Source of the DNA: an uncultured bacterium
Lineage (GTDB): Bacteria; Patescibacteriota; Saccharimonadia; Saccharimonadales; Saccharimonadaceae
Length of the DNA stretch: 64,000 nt
Direction: 5' to 3'
NCBI GenBank assembly: GCA_938030735.1
Contig: CALHIM010000011.1
Coordinates: 253,853 to 317,852, forward strand
This document shows, one piece after another, positions 59,696-64,000 of this stretch; within the stretch, counting starts at the first letter, position 1; each line of letters begins with the position of its first letter. The translations under genes were made by a program, and so were the position numbers. Below the pieces are notes generated by a model, which searched no databases, had not been told where the DNA came from, and saw nothing but the letters and a program-made list of their open reading frames with translations.

Positions 59696-61453
59696 GTGGT
59701 GGAAAATTATTTCGAAAAAATCAACCGGCGGCGAGTTGGCCAAAATATTGAAGATGTAAGTGAATTCTATGAGGCAATTGAGCGTGCAAATTTAACTAAA
59801 AAATTATCGCCCGAACGCCCTTATGTTTATTTTACGATGGAGGTTTATGACAAAAGCAACGGCATTAAAGGTGGCGGTGGCTTGGGTGTTTTGGCGGCTG
59901 ATACTCGGCGAGTGGCTGAAAAGCTTGAAATCCCATTTGTTTGCGTGACGCCATTTTACCGAAGAGAGCTTCATCAATCAATCCATAATCTTGACCAAAG
60001 AGAAGAATTTATTTCAGTAAACCCTGAGGAGTTTGGTTTTGAATATCTTGATGATGTTGAAATTTACACTGAAAATATGCCACCAGCACGCCTAAATATT
60101 TTTCAAAAAATTCTTGGCTCAACAAGGTTTTTAACAATGGGTGAGAGTAATTTTGGTGAGCTTTATGCTGGAGATGGCTCTGGTGACCACAGGCTTTATC
60201 AAGAAGTCTCGCTCGGTTTTGGTGGCTATAAAGCGCTAAAAATGGTTGGACTAAAACCTTCAGTTATTCAATTGAATGAAACTGCCACGATTTTTGCGGC
60301 TGTTGCTCGGCTTGATGAGCTTGTTCGAAACGGAATGAATCTTTACGAGGCGATTGTTTATGTTCGAAAACACACACTTTACACAAATCACACTTTAGTT
60401 CAAGCGGCGGAAAGCGAATTCTCTTTTGACCAATTTAACCGAATTGTAATGCCAAACATCGAATCTTCAGCGCTAAAAACCTGGATTTTTGGGCTTTTTC
60501 GAAATGACAGGCTGAAGCTTTCAACACTTACAATTGAACTCGCTGAAGCAAAAAATGGTGTTTCACGGCTTCACGCAAATGTTGCAGATTATCATGATAT
60601 CAATGGCGATAAGGTTAAGTTTAAAGCCGTAACAAATGGAATTGATTTGCCAACTTGGGTTTTACCTGAGATTTTAGAAGATTTTCGAAATAAAGATATT
60701 TTTGATAAATTTGACTTACCAACAGAGAATTATAAAGAAAATTTAGCAAAAATTAGTGCAAAAGATATTCGAGATTTTCGAAAGATTGGTCGAAGAAAAC
60801 TAAACCAGATTTTAGCTCATAGAAAAGATCAATATGGCCATGTGGTGCAAATCCCTGAAAATGCGATGCTTTTTGATTTTAAACGGCGATTTGTATCTTA
60901 TAAACGCCCTTGGATGCCTTTCGAAAACATGGAAGAGCTTCGCCGAATTTTGCGAGAAAATAACGCTCATTATATTTTAGCGGGAAAAGTTCATCAAGGT
61001 GATACTAAAATGCGAGCTACTTTAAATTCTGTACTTTCGAAAATTGAATCAGATGATTTCTTGCGTGAAAGGGTTCATTTTATTCAAGATTATGATGAAG
61101 AATTAGGCTTAGCCTTGGCTGTTGGCTCAGATGTTTCGATAAATGTGCCAATTGTTGGGCTAGAAGCTTGTGGAACTTCGTTTATGAAAGATTTAGCAAA
61201 TCTTAAAATGTTAATTTCAACGGCCGATGGCGGTGTTGCGGATATTTCGCCAGCGCCTTGCTTGGAAGTTAGCGGTGCAAATTATAATGACGAATTGAAG
61301 TCTTTGTATCTTCAAATGAATCGGACTGGGCAGATTTTTAAAGATGATTATTTGCTTGAAAAACAAATTCGAAAACAGCTAAAAGGTTATATTCCTGTGA
61401 TCTCTGGCTCTCGAATGATGAAAGATTATTTGCGACTTATTTTTGGAAAATAA
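59696..61453 (+). CDS. glgP: Alpha-glucan phosphorylase (GT35, short type)
   Basis: 585 residues from GTG 59696 with AAAAGGA just upstream (GTG 59699 equally possible). The open frame from TTG 59657 runs over the -10 box. Family features: PVYVYFTMEV-like start (RPYVYFTMEVYD), GGGGLGVLAADTRRVAEKL, a HxLYTNHTLV segment, and near the C-terminus GLEACGTSFMKDLANLKMLISTADGG, the pyridoxal-phosphate region of short archaeal/Thermotoga-type phosphorylases. The canonical Lys of that region appears in SFMKD. It would release glucose-1-phosphate from imported or stored glucan, feeding the glycolytic genes here. Confidence 0.85.
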   Translation: MVENYFEKINRRRVGQNIEDVSEFYEAIERANLTKKLSPERPYVYFTMEVYDKSNGIKGGGGLGVLAADTRRVAEKLEIPFVCVTPFYRRELHQSIHNLDQREEFISVNPEEFGFEYLDDVEIYTENMPPARLNIFQKILGSTRFLTMGESNFGELYAGDGSGDHRLYQEVSLGFGGYKALKMVGLKPSVIQLNETATIFAAVARLDELVRNGMNLYEAIVYVRKHTLYTNHTLVQAAESEFSFDQFNRIVMPNIESSALKTWIFGLFRNDRLKLSTLTIELAEAKNGVSRLHANVADYHDINGDKVKFKAVTNGIDLPTWVLPEILEDFRNKDIFDKFDLPTENYKENLAKISAKDIRDFRKIGRRKLNQILAHRKDQYGHVVQIPENAMLFDFKRRFVSYKRPWMPFENMEELRRILRENNAHYILAGKVHQGDTKMRATLNSVLSKIESDDFLRERVHFIQDYDEELGLALAVGSDVSINVPIVGLEACGTSFMKDLANLKMLISTADGGVADISPAPCLEVSGANYNDELKSLYLQMNRTGQIFKDDYLLEKQIRKQLKGYIPVISGSRMMKDYLRLIFGK

Positions 61454-61462
61454 TAATTTTAA

Positions 61463-61482
61463 AACCCGCGAAGATGCGGGTT
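61463..61482 (+). terminator. glgP terminator
   Basis: AACCCGC/GCGGGTT stem with a six-base loop, 10 nt after the stop. Confidence 0.75.
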
Positions 61483-61493
61483 GTTCGCCATTT

Positions 61494-61769
61494 TTAATCT
61501 ATTTTTTGGCGATTTTTTAAAAATAGTAGTTCTCTCTCGCTTATTTTTAAAATTCTCTCGAATGGAATTTCTGAGTTTTCTAACACACTTTCTGCGAATT
61601 CTGGAGCTTTAAGTGGGGATCTTCCACAAAAAGTTATTATGTGGTGAACTATAACACAATTCTCTTCGTTCAGAATTTCTTTTATTTCAGCGAAAGTTAT
61701 ACAAGAGTTACCTCTTGAATCTTTACTGAACAAAACTTGGACAAGATCATTTTCAAGAAATGTAGACAT
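61494..61769 (-). CDS. Hypothetical protein
   Basis: 91 residues, not recognised. Soluble, helical C-terminal half (FERILKISERELLFLKN). GGAGG lies 8 nt before the ATG. Its leader contains a GCC-GAAA-GGC hairpin directly downstream of the predicted start. Confidence 0.6.
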   Translation of the reverse strand: MSTFLENDLVQVLFSKDSRGNSCITFAEIKEILNEENCVIVHHIITFCGRSPLKAPEFAESVLENSEIPFERILKISERELLFLKNRQKID

Positions 61770-61815
61770 AAGGTGCCTCCAATAATTTTAAGCCTTTCGG
61801 CTATGGGATTTTATT

Positions 61816-61844
61816 ATAATAACATGAAAAATAAATAAAGTCAA
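61816..61844 (-). promoter_or_regulatory. Promoter of the 91-aa gene
   Basis: Minus-strand TTGACT, 17-nt spacer, TATTAT. Confidence 0.75.
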
Positions 61845-61851
61845 ATAAAAA

Positions 61852-61873
61852 GCCCTCGAAAATTTTCGAGGGC
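61852..61873 (-). terminator. Terminator of the 38-aa gene
   Basis: 22-bp perfect palindrome (GCCCTCGAAAA and its complement) followed on the minus strand by TTTTTATTTG. Confidence 0.85.
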
Positions 61874-61889
61874 AAAGTGCAGCGGATCC

Positions 61890-62006
61890 TTATCTTTCTT
61901 CAGCTGAGTCCCAATGGGGAACTCTATTAAATGTCGAAGATTTTTGGTTCTGCTGAGATTGTTGTGGACGATCACCGTCTAATGTGCGCACTGTATTTTC
62001 TGCCAT
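61890..62006 (-). CDS. Small hydrophilic protein (38 aa)
   Basis: 38 residues beginning MAENTVRTLDGDRPQQSQQ, Gln-rich and unstructured, ending HWDSAEER. GGAGGAA lies 8-9 nt before the ATG, TTGACT-N17-TATCAT further upstream, and a perfect terminator downstream. This full set of signals supports a real small gene missed by length cut-offs. No known family. Confidence 0.7.
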   Translation of the reverse strand: MAENTVRTLDGDRPQQSQQNQKSSTFNRVPHWDSAEER

Positions 62007-62048
62007 ACAATGTTCCTCCTGTTTTTAAGTCCGTGGACTGATTTTTAT

Positions 62049-62077
62049 ATGATATCACTAAAAAATAAAAAAGTCAA
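62049..62077 (-). promoter_or_regulatory. Promoter of the 38-aa gene
   Basis: Minus-strand TTGACT, 17-nt spacer, TATCAT; the leader has an AGTCC/GGACT hairpin. Confidence 0.72.
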
Positions 62078-62092
62078 GTATTTTTTATAAAA

Positions 62093-62121
62093 TTGAAAAA
62101 AAATCTAAAATATGCTAAAAT
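62093..62121 (+). promoter_or_regulatory. lysS promoter
   Basis: TTGAAA, 17-nt spacer, TAAAAT; the -10 box ends 11 nt before ATG 62133, giving a leader of only a few bases. Confidence 0.7.
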
Positions 62122-62132
62122 ATGAATTAATT

Positions 62133-63644
62133 ATGGCTACAATGAAAGAATTACGCGAAGAGCGATTGAGAAAATTAGAAGAAATTAAAAATCTTGGGCT
62201 AAATCCATATCCTGCCAAAACCGAACGAACGGCAATGGCTGGCGAAATTGTGAATAATTTCGAAAAAATGGAAGGTCGAGAAGTGAAAATTGCTGGGCGA
62301 ATTACTGGAATTCGCAAATTTGGAAAACTTGCTTTTATTGTTTTGCGGGATTTTTCAGGGAAAATTCAGCTTTTTATTACGGCTCAAAATCTAGCTGAAA
62401 CCTCGAAAGAGCAGAATTTAATTGGTTTAAAAGATTTAAACCTACTTGATGTTGGCGATTTTGTTCAAGCGAACGGAAAAGTGATTCGTTCGAAAACTGG
62501 TGAAATTTCAGTCGAAACACAAGAGCTAAAGCTTCTTTCTAAATCTCTTCGCCCAATGCCAACTGAGCAAGATGGTTTTACAAATAAGGAAGAGCGTTTT
62601 CGAAGGCGTTATGTTGATATGAACGTAAATATTGAAGTTCGTGACCGTTTTGTGCGCCGTTCAAAGTTTTGGCAAGCAACACGCGATTTCTTGAACGCGA
62701 GAGGTTTTTTTGAAATCAATATTCCCGTTCTTGAACATACAACTGGTGGGGCTGACGCTAATCCATTTGTAACACATATGGATGCACTTGATAACGCCCA
62801 ATTTTATCTTCGAATTAGCCATGAGTTGCCATTAAAACGTTTGCTTGGTGCCGGTTTTGAAAAAGTTTACGATCTTGGCCCACGCTTTCGAAATGAGAAT
62901 TATTCAGATGAACATTTGCCTGAGCATATTGCGATGGAATGGTATGCGGCTTACTGGGATTGGCGAGATGGTTTGAAGTTTCAAGAAGAGATGTTTAAAC
63001 ATGTTCTGGAGCAAACTTTTGGAACTTTACAATTTAAGCTTGGCAATTTTGACGTTGATCTTTCGAAAAAGTGGGAAGAATGGGATTATGCTGAAACTAT
63101 CGAAAATCGATATGGTTTAAATCCCTACACCTGTTCGCTCGAAGAAGTTAAAGCGGCTTTGAAAGCTAACAATTTAGAAGTTGAGCAGACTGAAAATAAA
63201 GCCCGCGGAATTGATAAACTATGGAAAAATATTCGAAAAGATGTTGTTGGGCCAATTTGGTTGGTTAATACACCGACATTTATCTCGCCACTCGCGAAGA
63301 CTCACCCAAATTCGCCAGAAATGACGCAGCGAGCACAAGTTGTAATTGCGGGTTCAGAGTTGTGTAATTTATTTAGTGAATTGAACGATCCAATTGACCA
63401 GCTGAATCGTTTTGTTGAACAACAAAAAATGCGAGATAACGGTGATGATGAAGCGATGATGCTTGATATTGATTATGTTGAGATGCTGGAGTACGGAATG
63501 CCACCGGCTTGTGGAATGGGATATTCGGAGCGTGTTTTTTGGATTTTTGAAGGAGTTACTGCTCGTGAAGGTGTGCCTTTCCCACAATTAAAGCATGAAA
63601 TCTCAGAAATTACGAAAGATATTTACCCGGAGTTAAATCTCTAG
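62133..63644 (+). CDS. lysS: Lysyl-tRNA synthetase, class II
   Basis: 503 residues from ATG 62133; the earlier ATG at 62112 lies upstream of the -10 box. The N-terminal OB fold (VKIAGRITGIRKFGKLAFI) is followed by class II motif 1 (RFVRRSKFWQATRDFLNARGFFE), motif 2 (YDLGPRFRNENYSDEHLPEH) and a C-terminal variant of motif 3 (MPPACGMGYSERVFWIFEG). Charges tRNA-Lys; the tRNA-Lys(CTT) here is its likely substrate. The usual motif 3 GLGIGIDRL is altered to GMGYSERVF. Confidence 0.93.
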   Translation: MATMKELREERLRKLEEIKNLGLNPYPAKTERTAMAGEIVNNFEKMEGREVKIAGRITGIRKFGKLAFIVLRDFSGKIQLFITAQNLAETSKEQNLIGLKDLNLLDVGDFVQANGKVIRSKTGEISVETQELKLLSKSLRPMPTEQDGFTNKEERFRRRYVDMNVNIEVRDRFVRRSKFWQATRDFLNARGFFEINIPVLEHTTGGADANPFVTHMDALDNAQFYLRISHELPLKRLLGAGFEKVYDLGPRFRNENYSDEHLPEHIAMEWYAAYWDWRDGLKFQEEMFKHVLEQTFGTLQFKLGNFDVDLSKKWEEWDYAETIENRYGLNPYTCSLEEVKAALKANNLEVEQTENKARGIDKLWKNIRKDVVGPIWLVNTPTFISPLAKTHPNSPEMTQRAQVVIAGSELCNLFSELNDPIDQLNRFVEQQKMRDNGDDEAMMLDIDYVEMLEYGMPPACGMGYSERVFWIFEGVTAREGVPFPQLKHEISEITKDIYPELNL

Positions 63645-63677
63645 TATATTGACTTTTTAAGAAATATGTTAAAATAA

Positions 63678-63796
63678 TGTACGAGTTAAGCTTCTTAAAA
63701 GTTCTAACTCGTATATTTTATTTTTCAAAAGAGTTTTTAGCTTTTGAAAAAGTCCTTAAACCTCGCAAAAAAAGTGGGGCTTTCTTTTTTTGAAAA
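63678..63796 (+). ncRNA. Candidate structured small RNA between lysS and rRNA
   Basis: Three hairpins in tandem: TACGAGTTA/TAACTCGTA (9 bp), TTTTTCAAAAG/CTTTTGAAAAA (11 bp, loop AGTTTTTAG), and CCTCGC/GTGGGG (two G-U, loop of seven A) followed by CTTTCTTTTTTT as a terminator. A TTGACT and TAAAAT lie just upstream (63649-63675) but with a short 15-nt spacer. No reading frame. It could instead be the lysS 3' UTR with repeated terminators. Confidence 0.45.
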
Positions 63797-63823
63797 AAAC
63801 TTTAAAAAAGTTCCAAAAAACTG

Positions 63824-63852
63824 TTGACATTATAAAAAAAATTAGGTAAAAT
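63824..63852 (+). promoter_or_regulatory. rRNA operon promoter
   Basis: TTGACA, 17-nt spacer, TAAAAT, preceded by an A/T-rich stretch like an UP element. About 115 nt separate it from the 16S 5' end, a typical rRNA leader. Confidence 0.85.
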
Positions 63853-63966
63853 AGTATAGCGTTAAACAAATGGAGTAAGAAACGGAGTTTAGCGAACACT
63901 TTAACAATTTAATTGTGCAAATTTATCGTCAGTCTATTTTATAGATTATCAATTTGATAATTCTTT

Positions 63967-64000
63967 TTTATGGAGAGTTTGATCCTGGCTCAGGATTAAC
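63967..64000 (+). rRNA. 16S ribosomal RNA, 5' end (truncated by window)
   Basis: Contains AGAGTTTGATCCTGGCTCAG, the universal 16S 5' sequence, followed by GATTAAC. The mature end is placed 7 nt before AGAGTTTG by analogy with E. coli; the rest lies beyond the window. Confidence 0.95.

Overview
The window looks like a chromosomal segment of a Candidatus Saccharibacteria (TM7, Patescibacteria/CPR) genome. The grounds are low GC (roughly one third), tightly packed housekeeping genes, the standard bacterial code (TGA ends several genes, so not the recoded Gracilibacteria/Absconditabacteria), a short AlaRS, a Gram-positive-style LPQTG surface protein beside type IV pilin-like genes, and a 16S rRNA start at the right edge. 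I see no insertion sequence, prophage or CRISPR array. The taxon call is inference from gene content, not a phylogeny.

Layout. 1-3.2 kb: end of a large surface protein plus a PilX-like pilin. 3.2-9.9 kb: RNase Y (rny), a membrane protein/AAA+ pair, a methyltransferase and four tRNA genes. 9.9-17.3 kb: a MurA with an N-terminal HTH domain, divergent glyA, a GT-C glycosyltransferase, murB, a DUF5684-like protein and folD. 17.3-21.9 kb: minus-strand surface island (LPQTG protein, compositionally odd membrane protein bracketed by inverted repeats, small membrane protein). 22-32.4 kb: HIT protein, typA, MFS transporter, pgk, tpiA, alaS and an interrupted P-loop gene. 32.4-39.7 kb: division/wall block (ftsA-like, ruvX, mltG, LysM-CHAP hydrolase) and obgE. 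40-53 kb: sbcB, rarA, hisS, lemA, htpX, ligA, leuS. 53.7-58.4 kb: rpmF, nusB, Nudix, rnc, DUF1704 metallopeptidase, rimB, rimK. 58.9-64 kb: rpsP, glucan phosphorylase, lysS, a candidate structured RNA and the rRNA promoter with the first bases of 16S.

Functionally the window covers peptidoglycan synthesis and remodelling (murA, murB, mltG, CHAP), lower glycolysis and glucan use (tpiA, pgk, glgP), one-carbon transfer (glyA, folD), translation (five synthetases, eight tRNAs, bS16, bL32, typA, obgE, rimK), RNA processing (rny, rnc, nusB) and DNA maintenance (ligA, rarA, ruvX, sbcB). No amino-acid or nucleotide de novo pathway is seen, as expected for a host-dependent cell.

Two expression styles recur. 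Many housekeeping genes have a -10 hexamer ending only 6-9 nt before the ATG and no Shine-Dalgarno, implying leaderless mRNAs. A scattered set of small, mostly minus-strand lineage-specific genes uses TTGACT/A-N17-TATAAT-like promoters, a leader often holding a hairpin, and usually a strong GGAGG. Several small genes (rpmF, a 38-aa protein, a 54-aa membrane protein, a possible 24-aa peptide) are easily missed and are listed. The hexamer TTCGAA is strikingly over-represented in all reading frames and between genes.
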